DNA of 38,799 nt from positions 1 through 38,799 of the forward strand of contig JABFGB010000036.1 of the NCBI GenBank assembly GCA_013112715.1, in the 5' to 3' direction. The translations under genes and the position numbers were made by a program. The notes under the pieces are model-generated. The model was given only the letters and a program-made list of their open reading frames with translations. It was not told where the DNA came from and did no database searches. Shown piece by piece: positions 1 to 6,865 of the stretch (position 1 is the stretch's first letter; each line of letters starts with the position of its first letter). Source of the DNA: Chloroflexota bacterium (GTDB lineage Bacteria > Chloroflexota > Anaerolineae > Aggregatilineales > J027).

Positions 1-1852
1 TCGTTGAGCCAGCGTTGACCATTGGCGCACGCTGCCACACGCCTTCGCGCGGCGTACCGGGCGGATTCGGCATATAGGTCGTGGCAGGTGTAAAGTCGCG
101 CGGCGAACCAGTCAACCACATGATTACGTTCAGTGGATCGCCAAACGAAGCACCGCCGACTTGAATTTGCTGGATATACATGCTGCCAGACAAACCAGCG
201 AGGACGCGCCAGTTGATGTTAAAGCCATTGATAGTGGCCGCGTTTGGCCCAACGTTTTGGATACGGAAGACCACGACACCTGACGGGTCAAATCGTTCGA
301 AGCGTACCGTGAAGTCCGAGCAGTTCGGAACTGGTGAACTGGTGGCTGTCGCGTTTGGTGTAGCGGACGGGGCTTGACCGGGGAAGGGTATATCGCAGAT
401 GTTGCCTGCACCACCCTCAAACCGCAGCGTCGAGCCATAGAAGCTGTTGGCATTATAATGGGCAGAGAGCGGATTTGGCCCATTGGTGAAGCGGATACGC
501 CATGTCGTCGTTGAATTGCCCGCGAATTGGCGGAGATAATTGTTGTTATTCCATCCCGGCGTACTGGAATTCAAAGTGGTATTGCCATAACCGTTGGGAA
601 CACCACTACCCAGTTGTGTACCCGTCCAGTGATCGGTACGCAGCGGGCTGGAGATACCCGTCGCAGCTAAGATCATGCTGCCGCTGACCCATTGACGCCA
701 GCGAATGGTCGCCTGCGAAATGTACCATGGGGCCGGGTCGGTGTTTTGAACCTGTACCGTAACGTTGTTCGTCCCGACAATCACGCTACCCGCAACGATG
801 CTCAAACGGGTGCAGTCCGGCGTCGAAGTGGCGGTGGCCGTTGCGCTAGAAGTCGCCGTTGCAGTGGGGCTAGGTTGCAGCGTAAAGGTCGCTGACGCCG
901 ATGGTACTGGGGTATTGGTTGGGAACGGCGTGTCCGAAGGTGTAAACGTCGGCAGTTGCAGTTGGGGCGGCAAGTTGACCGCACGCACCGCACGGAACGA
1001 TTCGTTGACCCCGACACGTTGGGCCGTCATATAGACATAATCACCCAAATCCGTCCATCCCAACAAAGCCGCCATTGGGGTGATCAGCGGGGCGTTGTAA
1101 TGCACCACGACTTCCAAAATATCACCGGGGCCGCCTGCGTCATATTGGTTGGTGCCAACCACGGGGCCATAACCGGGTGGGGTCTGGGATTCACGTACTG
1201 AGCATTGCCGATTACGCCGATCACGACTAGGTTCATAACGTGATCCCGATTTCACGTAAGTTGGATTGGCAGGATTGTATGGTTCTGTAACAATGGTCGG
1301 GCGTGAACTACAAATCCAAACATGAAACCAACTCGGTCTATCTTCGTCCCCGGTATTGCTGCTGTTGACCGGGCCACCGGGGGACATCAAACCCACAATG
1401 TTATCACCATCGCGCAGATTTAGACCAGAAGCGCCGACTCTGGCTCGATCTACAATTGAAGGCAAACGGGCAAGGTCTTTGCGCAACCCCTGATGTTCGT
1501 CATCTTGGGGGTCACAGTCAATGCCCCAGTGGTCTATAAAAATGGTGTCATACCCCGCGGTACAGGGTACCAAATAATCCAAAACGGTCTCATCCACTGG
1601 ACCACCCGGCGCTCCGGGCACGTGGTCTTGGACGCTTTCCGGGTCCCATTGTCCGGTGACGCCATAACGCACGGCAGCACGAGCGGAATTTTGCAGCGTT
1701 ACCCATGCTTGGAAAAGCCGCGCAAACTCAATGACACCAAACGTCAGAATCAAGACAATCGGCAGGGTTAAAGCAAATTCTGCCATTGTCTGTCCACGTC
1801 GGCCTCGTCGTGGCACTGTTTTAACTCGCGTTACCTGTTTACTCGAATTCAT
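1..1852 (-). CDS. TadE-like pseudopilin with long modular C-terminal extension, 3' end beyond the window
   Basis: Reading down from the ATG at 1852, the frame stays open for 617 codons and leaves the window, so the C-terminus is missing. Residues 20-48 are a TadE-type anchor: a basic N-terminus, GQTMAE with Gly20 and Glu at +5 (the processing pattern of Tad pseudopilins), then one hydrophobic helix ending in FGVIEFARLF. Residues 50-294 are the usual extracytoplasmic part. Residues 295-346 form a Thr/Pro/Ser linker. Two related modules follow (347-492 and 511-617+). Each begins PxC and carries a VxVQN- or FRIQN-like strand, an IxWR strand and a GSM segment; a second short Ser/Thr/Pro linker separates them. 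TadE proteins usually stop near 150-200 residues, so the modular tail is unusual. It is the last visible gene of a minus-strand tad cluster (40 bp after the VWA gene). A surface or adhesive role is inference. Confidence 0.82.
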   Translation of the reverse strand, partial: MNSSKQVTRVKTVPRRGRRGQTMAEFALTLPIVLILTFGVIEFARLFQAWVTLQNSARAAVRYGVTGQWDPESVQDHVPGAPGGPVDETVLDYLVPCTAGYDTIFIDHWGIDCDPQDDEHQGLRKDLARLPSIVDRARVGASGLNLRDGDNIVGLMSPGGPVNSSNTGDEDRPSWFHVWICSSRPTIVTEPYNPANPTYVKSGSRYEPSRDRRNRQCSVRESQTPPGYGPVVGTNQYDAGGPGDILEVVVHYNAPLITPMAALLGWTDLGDYVYMTAQRVGVNESFRAVRAVNLPPQLQLPTFTPSDTPFPTNTPVPSASATFTLQPSPTATATSSATATATSTPDCTRLSIVAGSVIVGTNNVTVQVQNTDPAPWYISQATIRWRQWVSGSMILAATGISSPLRTDHWTGTQLGSGVPNGYGNTTLNSSTPGWNNNNYLRQFAGNSTTTWRIRFTNGPNPLSAHYNANSFYGSTLRFEGGAGNICDIPFPGQAPSATPNATATSSPVPNCSDFTVRFERFDPSGVVVFRIQNVGPNAATINGFNINWRVLAGLSGSMYIQQIQVGGASFGDPLNVIMWLTGSPRDFTPATTYMPNPPGTPREGVWQRAPMVNAGST

Positions 1853-1892
1853 GGTTTAACCATGCTCCCTTCTCGCTCCACCCACATCCACA

Positions 1893-3959
1893 TTAACGTG
1901 AAATACGAGTGAACAACCGACTGGCGATTGCTTCAAACACCGCATCCAAAGATTGCAGGTTATCGGCATAAAAATATTGACCACACCACGTTCTATAATT
2001 CGTAATCCCCTGACACGGGCCACGATCTCCCGGCGAAATACTGCTGTTGATGAAGCCGTCATCTCGCAGGTCTTGCTGAATGTCGTCATCAATGAACCCA
2101 TTGTCGCCAGCATCCGCGATGTAATGCAACAGCGGCCCAGCTACGGGTGAATTGACGACCTGTTGACTGAACCCAATCGTGAAGATTGCCACAAAGTTGC
2201 CTTCAACCCCCGGTCGGACTTCCTGCAACCCGGCGTAGTCGGCCCAGTCACGCGCATAATCGTCCGCGTCGTAATTACCGGTCTGGGTGCATTCAGGGTT
2301 GCCCGCTTGAGGTGAACCATTGGTCGCTGGGTCATTCGTCCATTGCAAACAGAAATGCCGCGTCAAGGGGGAGTTGTCGTTACAGAACGGCGACGTTGTA
2401 TCGGTATTCCCAGCCGGGCATTCCGGGTGAACTGGCAAGGCATTATTGGCTATGACGCCATTGCAGAACGTCCGCCATGGGCAGAAACCCGCCGCACCAT
2501 AGGTGGGAAGGAACAAGGTGTTCGAACCACTTGGGCTATCGGTCACGTTCGCCCCACCGTCGCTCAACATAATGATGACCCACACGGCGTCCTTACGAAT
2601 CGTCTCGACATTCGTTAAGGCATTATTGGCCCAGAAAATCCCCGATCCGGTATTGGTATCAGGGCACGGGGCGATGCTTTCATAGGCCCATGCACGCACC
2701 AGTGAGGTATTCACGGGTGCCCCAACCGGATACACCGAAGCGGGCGCGTCAGTGCGACTGACACGGCCATCTATCGTTCGGGTAGCGGGGTCATAATCCC
2801 AGTAGGGTTCAAGCAGGTCGCGGCAGCGGTTATAACGATCCCAATAACTACTCCCCGTGACCGTGAAGGATGGTGCCATCTGTTCATTCAGGGTAATGGT
2901 GGCAACTGTCTCAGAGGTCATCATGATTTCGTCAGTTGACCCTGCATTCCAAGGAATGAGGATTCGGCCTGTGCGGGAGAATGTTACCAACGATACCCGG
3001 TCACCCCGGATAAAGTCCAAGCGACGGATAAAGTTACGAGCAGCATCCTTCACTTGCTTAAAAGGCTGGCAGATGAGGTCGGTATATTTACCGTCGGGCA
3101 CCGCGGTAGGATTACCGCCCAATGGACGCACCCCGTCTTCGCCACTCCCATCATAGGTACCGTTGCCATTGACATCCGTCCAAATATTCCAATTCCCCGT
3201 CGCTATATCTTGGCGGATATAACCTTGGCCGGGGTCGGAACAGCAACCTGACCATTTTAGGCGGTCGGGATCAGGGTAAGAGGCATCATCAGGAGATGTT
3301 CGCATACAGTCCGCACGAATCCAGTTTGCGTTGCCAGCATGTTGTTGCCTATAGCCCGGACTCGCAGGATTGAAGTTGTCAAGCGCCGAGTCTTGCGTCA
3401 TGGTCGCTGAACTATCCAACACCAACGCTACGTCCAACACAGCCGTCTCGGAAACGGAGGTGGCTTCAAGGGTAATATCTGACCAGCCCACCATGCGCAA
3501 GAACGTCGTTGGTGATTGAATCTGGGCGGTCACGCGCACCAATTTACGCGGGTTATCCCATTGGCACAATTCCGTCTCAGGCATGGTGTCGAGGGTTGGG
3601 AAAGTCGCTTCAGGATGTGGGTTGCCTTCCCATTCCCCGGTTCCGGCACGCCAAGCGGCAATATCGGTTTCGCAGGTTTCCACAAAGACGCGATGGGGTT
3701 CAAGACCATGCAGTTCGATATATTGACGCGCCGCAATTGCCACGTCGCCATAGTCACGGCCTTCCCGAATTTGGCCCGCTGCCGCAATCGCTGATGAGTC
3801 TACGGCACGACGCAGCGCACTGTAACGGACAAACAGCAGTGAAAGGTCGGTGACCAAACCAACAAAGGCAATGAGCGCTATAAAACCAATAGCGAGCAAG
3901 ACAATAGATTGTCCTGCCTTTTCCTTTTTGAATTTAAAGCGATGTACTATACGTCTCAT
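1893..3959 (-). CDS. TadG-like pilus assembly protein with von Willebrand factor A domain
   Basis: A 688-residue protein. Residues 14-45 are a Tad-type anchor (AGQSIVLLAIGFIALIAFVG) followed by RRAVDSSAIAAAGQ, the typical N-terminus of TadG/Flp assembly proteins. A VWA domain starts near residue 176: the metal site motif D182-S-S-A-T186 fits DxSxT, and later strands are RVSLVTFS (321-328) and WVIIMLSDGG. The VWA core is interrupted by a Cys- and Asp-rich stretch (about 190-300). This stretch contains DVNGNGTYD (262-270), a calcium-loop pattern like that of EF-hand or dockerin repeats. TadG proteins are thought to act in pilus assembly or surface attachment next to TadE/TadF; this protein is probably anchored in the membrane with the VWA domain outside. 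The start at 3959 has GAGGG about ten bases upstream. It is 33 bp behind the TadE gene, so co-transcribed. Confidence 0.85.
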   Translation of the reverse strand: MRRIVHRFKFKKEKAGQSIVLLAIGFIALIAFVGLVTDLSLLFVRYSALRRAVDSSAIAAAGQIREGRDYGDVAIAARQYIELHGLEPHRVFVETCETDIAAWRAGTGEWEGNPHPEATFPTLDTMPETELCQWDNPRKLVRVTAQIQSPTTFLRMVGWSDITLEATSVSETAVLDVALVLDSSATMTQDSALDNFNPASPGYRQQHAGNANWIRADCMRTSPDDASYPDPDRLKWSGCCSDPGQGYIRQDIATGNWNIWTDVNGNGTYDGSGEDGVRPLGGNPTAVPDGKYTDLICQPFKQVKDAARNFIRRLDFIRGDRVSLVTFSRTGRILIPWNAGSTDEIMMTSETVATITLNEQMAPSFTVTGSSYWDRYNRCRDLLEPYWDYDPATRTIDGRVSRTDAPASVYPVGAPVNTSLVRAWAYESIAPCPDTNTGSGIFWANNALTNVETIRKDAVWVIIMLSDGGANVTDSPSGSNTLFLPTYGAAGFCPWRTFCNGVIANNALPVHPECPAGNTDTTSPFCNDNSPLTRHFCLQWTNDPATNGSPQAGNPECTQTGNYDADDYARDWADYAGLQEVRPGVEGNFVAIFTIGFSQQVVNSPVAGPLLHYIADAGDNGFIDDDIQQDLRDDGFINSSISPGDRGPCQGITNYRTWCGQYFYADNLQSLDAVFEAIASRLFTRISR

Positions 3960-3992
3960 ATCCAGAGGCCCTCATCATTTTCTTGACGGTCA

Positions 3993-4955
3993 CTAGCACT
4001 GTGCATCACGCAAAAGGCCGCAAATTGGTTCAGCCGCGGTGTTGGGGAACATTGACCAAACATGAATATCAAATTGATCCTCAAAAAATGTGAAGAATGG
4101 AATCCCAAGCAGTTGTTCATGCTGCCAGAAAATCTCCACCAGCACCATACCGCCAGCACCCATTTCACGGATTTCAGGATCGGTAATTGGTCCCCCCGTG
4201 TTATTCAACAAGGTACGGTTCAACATGTCTTCCACTTCAGCCGTGGTAAATTCTGACCCACGACAACCGGGGGTATGGGAAGTCATATGGTTGCCCCGGA
4301 AGAAATAGCCCAATCGGTTCTCACCACCCGAATCAGCTTGGGACGGCAGAACATCATATAAGACAGTTGTATAAGGTTCATCAGCACCCGTGCATTCATT
4401 ACCACGGCTGGGCAGACGACCGACCACATGGATGCGGCGATCATTGGGAAAGTAGGCATAGGAAAAGACCGATACGACAATATCATCTTCGGCGTCGTTA
4501 AATGGCAGGGGCAAGATATTGGTAATCGCAGAGCAGGCCACCCCATCGTAAAATTGCAGCCCCGGGGTTTCGACCCCATTGCTAAAGCCGGGGAGGGAGG
4601 GGCCGGGATAACTGGTGGTTAATTCCTGTTGATATTTATCCCAGTGGGTTGATCCATAATTCCCATTTTCAGGCGTGTCAAAGTCACAGTCCATCATATG
4701 GTAGCTGGTTTCATAGCCAATCTGCCAAAGATTAGGATCGCGCACCGAGCCATAGCGCCCTGCTTCACGAGTGGCATCAAGCAGGGTGAGATAATTATTC
4801 GCAAGCCACCCAATCTCAACCAAGCCTAACAGCATCAGCAGCAGAATTGGCATGGTCAATGTCAATTCTACGAGGCTTTGCCCACGAGTCCGGCTGGTGC
4901 GGCCATCTAAAATGGCTAAGGCTCTCCGAAAAGTTCTTTTAAGCGGTTTTCGCAT
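3993..4955 (-). CDS. TadE-like pilus assembly protein
   Basis: A 320-residue protein. After a basic N-terminus, residues 25-52 carry the TadE signature GQSLVELTLTMPILLLMLLG with Gly25 and Glu30 placed as in class III-like prepilins cleaved by a TadV-type peptidase. The following NNYLTLLDATREAGRYG is also typical of TadE. The remaining 250 residues are predicted extracytoplasmic, have several cysteines (for example CDFD, GVACSA, PGCRG) that could form disulfides, and show no catalytic motif. It is longer than standard TadE. It is the first gene of the visible tad cluster; its start at 4955 has GAGGG about eight bases upstream. The core Tad genes (tadA, B, C, Z, prepilin peptidase) are not in this window and may lie to the left. 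Confidence 0.83.
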   Translation of the reverse strand: MRKPLKRTFRRALAILDGRTSRTRGQSLVELTLTMPILLLMLLGLVEIGWLANNYLTLLDATREAGRYGSVRDPNLWQIGYETSYHMMDCDFDTPENGNYGSTHWDKYQQELTTSYPGPSLPGFSNGVETPGLQFYDGVACSAITNILPLPFNDAEDDIVVSVFSYAYFPNDRRIHVVGRLPSRGNECTGADEPYTTVLYDVLPSQADSGGENRLGYFFRGNHMTSHTPGCRGSEFTTAEVEDMLNRTLLNNTGGPITDPEIREMGAGGMVLVEIFWQHEQLLGIPFFTFFEDQFDIHVWSMFPNTAAEPICGLLRDAQC

Positions 4956-5011
4956 AAGGTTAGCCCTCTAGTCAAAACTCTGTTGGACGAGTTTCAGGAT
5001 AGGCTCATCCG

Positions 5012-5079
5012 AGGAGTGGCAACTCCTGTTGACATGATACCATACCTGCCATAAAAGCCGTGTTCTCAATTGTGAGAAC
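5012..5079. promoter_or_regulatory. Two short palindromes upstream of the tad genes
   Basis: Two perfect inverted repeats lie in the 297-bp gap upstream of the TadE start: AGGAGT-GGCA-ACTCCT at 5012-5027 and GTTCTCA-ATTG-TGAGAAC at 5062-5079. Neither is followed by a run of T in either direction, so they are not obvious terminators. Their position between the response regulator terminator and the tad start fits operator sites or leader hairpins. No convincing -35/-10 pair could be assigned. The link to a regulator is inference. Confidence 0.35.
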
Positions 5080-5157
5080 TTGTGCATATATTGTCATTAG
5101 GGTAGCCAATAGGCCGGATTACCCTCTATATCCTTACCTAACTTTAACCGTTTTTGG

Positions 5158-5205
5158 ATAAAAACAAAATTGCCGCCGGACATGATGAAAACTACCGCGC
5201 GACAA
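5158..5205 (-). terminator. Possible intrinsic terminator after the response regulator
   Basis: On the minus strand TTGTCGC (5205-5199) can pair with GCGGCAA (5176-5170) across a 22-base loop, followed directly by TTTTGTTTTT. The stem is short and contains a G-T pair, so the call is moderate. It lies about 50 bases after the stop codon at 5253. Confidence 0.45.
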
Positions 5206-5252
5206 TTATGATTATGTGAAATTTGTAAAATTTAGTCTATGACCTGTATGGC

Positions 5253-5969
5253 CTATACGACCATTTCGGTTGGTTTACCCGTTTTGTGAACATGAGCATT
5301 GATGCGATAGCCGCGTCCATGCAGCGAAATAATGATACGCGGTCGGTCGGGGTCGAATTCCAATTTGTTCCGCAAGTTATGGATATGATTGCGGACAAGG
5401 GCTGTATCACCAGAGCCTGCCGGGTAATCCCATACCGATTCCAACAAATCATTGGCGGTGTGATATTTATCGGTGTTGACGCACAGATAATCTAGTAGTT
5501 CAAATTCCACTGGCGTAAGGCTAATCACCCGTTGATCTACCGAGACCGTCCGCAAATTATAGTCAATCGTTAGGCGCTGCTGCTCTTCTTTTTTGTTGCG
5601 CGTGGCCCGTCGCAGCAGGGCACGAATCCGCGCATTCAGTTCACGGGTGCTAAAGGGCTTCCGCATAAAATCATCGCCCCCCGCATCCAACGCCAACGCA
5701 ATTTCATGAGCGCTGTGATAGGCGGTTAGGAACAAAATCGGGACATCGGTCAGATGAGGCAACTTGCGAAGTTGTGTGCAAAGGGAAAGGCCATTGTCAC
5801 CCGGCAACACCATATCCAAGATAATCAAATCCGGCTGCGATTCGCGGGCGATGGACAATACCTCATAACTATTCAGGACACCCAACACATCATGCCCTTC
5901 ACGTTCAAGCACACGCTCAAGTGTTTCAAGAATAATCTCGTCGTCTTCTACCACCATAATCACTGGCAT
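5253..5969 (-). CDS. OmpR/PhoB-family response regulator
   Basis: A 238-residue two-domain regulator. The receiver domain (1-120) has the acidic pair D9/D10 in VVEDDE, the phosphoacceptor D52 in LDMVLPGD, T82 in FLTAYH and K104 in RKPF, so it should be phosphorylated normally. Residues 140-233 form a winged-helix DNA-binding domain (LTPVEFELLDYLC, VRNHIHNLRNKLE, GRGYRI). The start was set at 5969 because AAGGAG sits eight bases before that ATG; a start seven codons earlier lacks such a site. It lies 170 bp behind the second regulator but is separated from it by a terminator hairpin, so it probably has its own promoter within 5970-6053, where a large inverted repeat lies. The kinase at 6866-9481 is a plausible partner, although it could serve either regulator. 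Confidence 0.88.
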   Translation of the reverse strand: MPVIMVVEDDEIILETLERVLEREGHDVLGVLNSYEVLSIARESQPDLIILDMVLPGDNGLSLCTQLRKLPHLTDVPILFLTAYHSAHEIALALDAGGDDFMRKPFSTRELNARIRALLRRATRNKKEEQQRLTIDYNLRTVSVDQRVISLTPVEFELLDYLCVNTDKYHTANDLLESVWDYPAGSGDTALVRNHIHNLRNKLEFDPDRPRIIISLHGRGYRINAHVHKTGKPTEMVV

Positions 5970-5981
5970 GTGTGTGGCTCC

Positions 5982-6051
5982 TTGATTCAATACAGGGGTT
6001 ATGAGTTGCCCCCTTATTACGGTAAGGCTTTTTGACTTTCTATTGAATCAA
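5982..6051. repeat. 11-bp inverted repeat flanking the response regulator promoter region
   Basis: TTGATTCAATA at 5982-5992 and its exact reverse complement TATTGAATCAA at 6041-6051 are 48 bp apart. Each arm is itself a nearly perfect palindrome (TTGA-T-TCAA), which is what two binding sites for a dimeric regulator would look like. The downstream arm overlaps the ribosome binding site region of the regulator gene. An operator role, possibly autoregulation, is inferred from position and symmetry only. Confidence 0.45.
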
Positions 6052-6053
6052 TG

Positions 6054-6086
6054 GTAACAAACAAACTGGCCTAAAATAAAGGCCAG
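6054..6086 (-). terminator. Intrinsic terminator after the kinase-regulator pair
   Basis: ACTGGCC (6064-6070) and GGCCAGT (6080-6086) form a perfect 7-bp stem with a 9-base loop. Read on the minus strand it is followed by TTGTTTGTT. It lies 53 bases after the stop of the regulator at 6139, and separates that operon from the next regulator gene. Confidence 0.6.
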
Positions 6087-6138
6087 TCCATGAAACTCCT
6101 ATGAATTTTTCCCGAAGAAATTCTAATGAGTCATCAGC

Positions 6139-6843
6139 CTATTCATTCATCATATAACCGACGCCATGAATGGTCTTGATAAATTGGCTTTCGGGGTCCA
6201 TATCTTGCAGTTTGGAACGGAGGTTGCGGATATGGGCACGTACCAGATCCGGATCGCCAGTGTTGGGTGGATAGCTCCAAACAGCTTCTAACAAGTGACC
6301 GGGGGAAAGCGCCTGATTGATATGTTCCATCAAATAGCGCAGCAGGCGATGTTCAGTAAAGGTTAGCTGAATAGTCTGGTCACCAATTGAAGCCCGATAA
6401 GTATCCGAATCGAGAATCAAATGACCGACTTGGATGCGTGAACTGACCTTTAAAGCATCACGTTCGCTGCGACGAAGCAAGGCCCGCACCCGTGCCTGTA
6501 GCTCAATCAGCTCAAAGGGTTTGACGACATAATCATCCCCACCAGCATCAAGTCCGGCCACAATATCATCGGTATGCCCACGTGCCGTCAAAAACAACAC
6601 TGGGATGTGATTCATCGCCGAGTCGGCCCGAATCCGTTTGCAGACTTCAAAGCCCGTCATACCCGGCATCATCACATCTAAAATCACCAAATCGGGCACC
6701 CGTCGTTTTAATTGATCTAAGGCATCTGGGCCGGAGTTCGCTGATGATACATCAAAGCCATCCCGTGTTAAGGCACGGGTCAGCGTCCCCAGCACATCAG
6801 GATCATCATCTACCACGAGGATATGGTTTGTACTGCTGCTCAT
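6139..6843 (-). CDS. OmpR/PhoB-family response regulator paired with the upstream kinase
   Basis: A 234-residue regulator. Receiver residues: acidic cluster in VVDDDPD (11-17), phosphoacceptor D56 in LDVMMPGM, T86 in FLTARG, K108 in VKPF. The C-terminal winged helix (about 135-232) shows LTFTEHRLLRYLME and VRAHIRNLRSKLQ, ending in HGVGYMMNE. The start at 6843 has GAGAGGAAG upstream; a longer frame reaching 6906 would overlap the kinase gene and begins with a Cys/Tyr/His-rich stretch unlike a receiver, so it was not used. Only 22 bp separate it from the kinase stop at 6866, so the two are almost certainly one transcript. It is closely similar in design to the regulator at 5253-5969, suggesting paralogues. 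The DNA targets are unknown. Confidence 0.9.
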   Translation of the reverse strand: MSSSTNHILVVDDDPDVLGTLTRALTRDGFDVSSANSGPDALDQLKRRVPDLVILDVMMPGMTGFEVCKRIRADSAMNHIPVLFLTARGHTDDIVAGLDAGGDDYVVKPFELIELQARVRALLRRSERDALKVSSRIQVGHLILDSDTYRASIGDQTIQLTFTEHRLLRYLMEHINQALSPGHLLEAVWSYPPNTGDPDLVRAHIRNLRSKLQDMDPESQFIKTIHGVGYMMNE

Positions 6844-6865
6844 AGAAAGTCTTCCTCTCGCCGCT

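Noticed and set aside
5029..5057. TTGACA on the plus strand with TAAAAG 17 bases on, as a promoter
   Set aside because: The -10 is poor and there is no plus-strand gene downstream.
6010..6037. CCTTA...TAAGG followed by CTTTTT on the plus strand as a terminator
   Set aside because: Five-base stem, and no plus-strand transcript is expected there.
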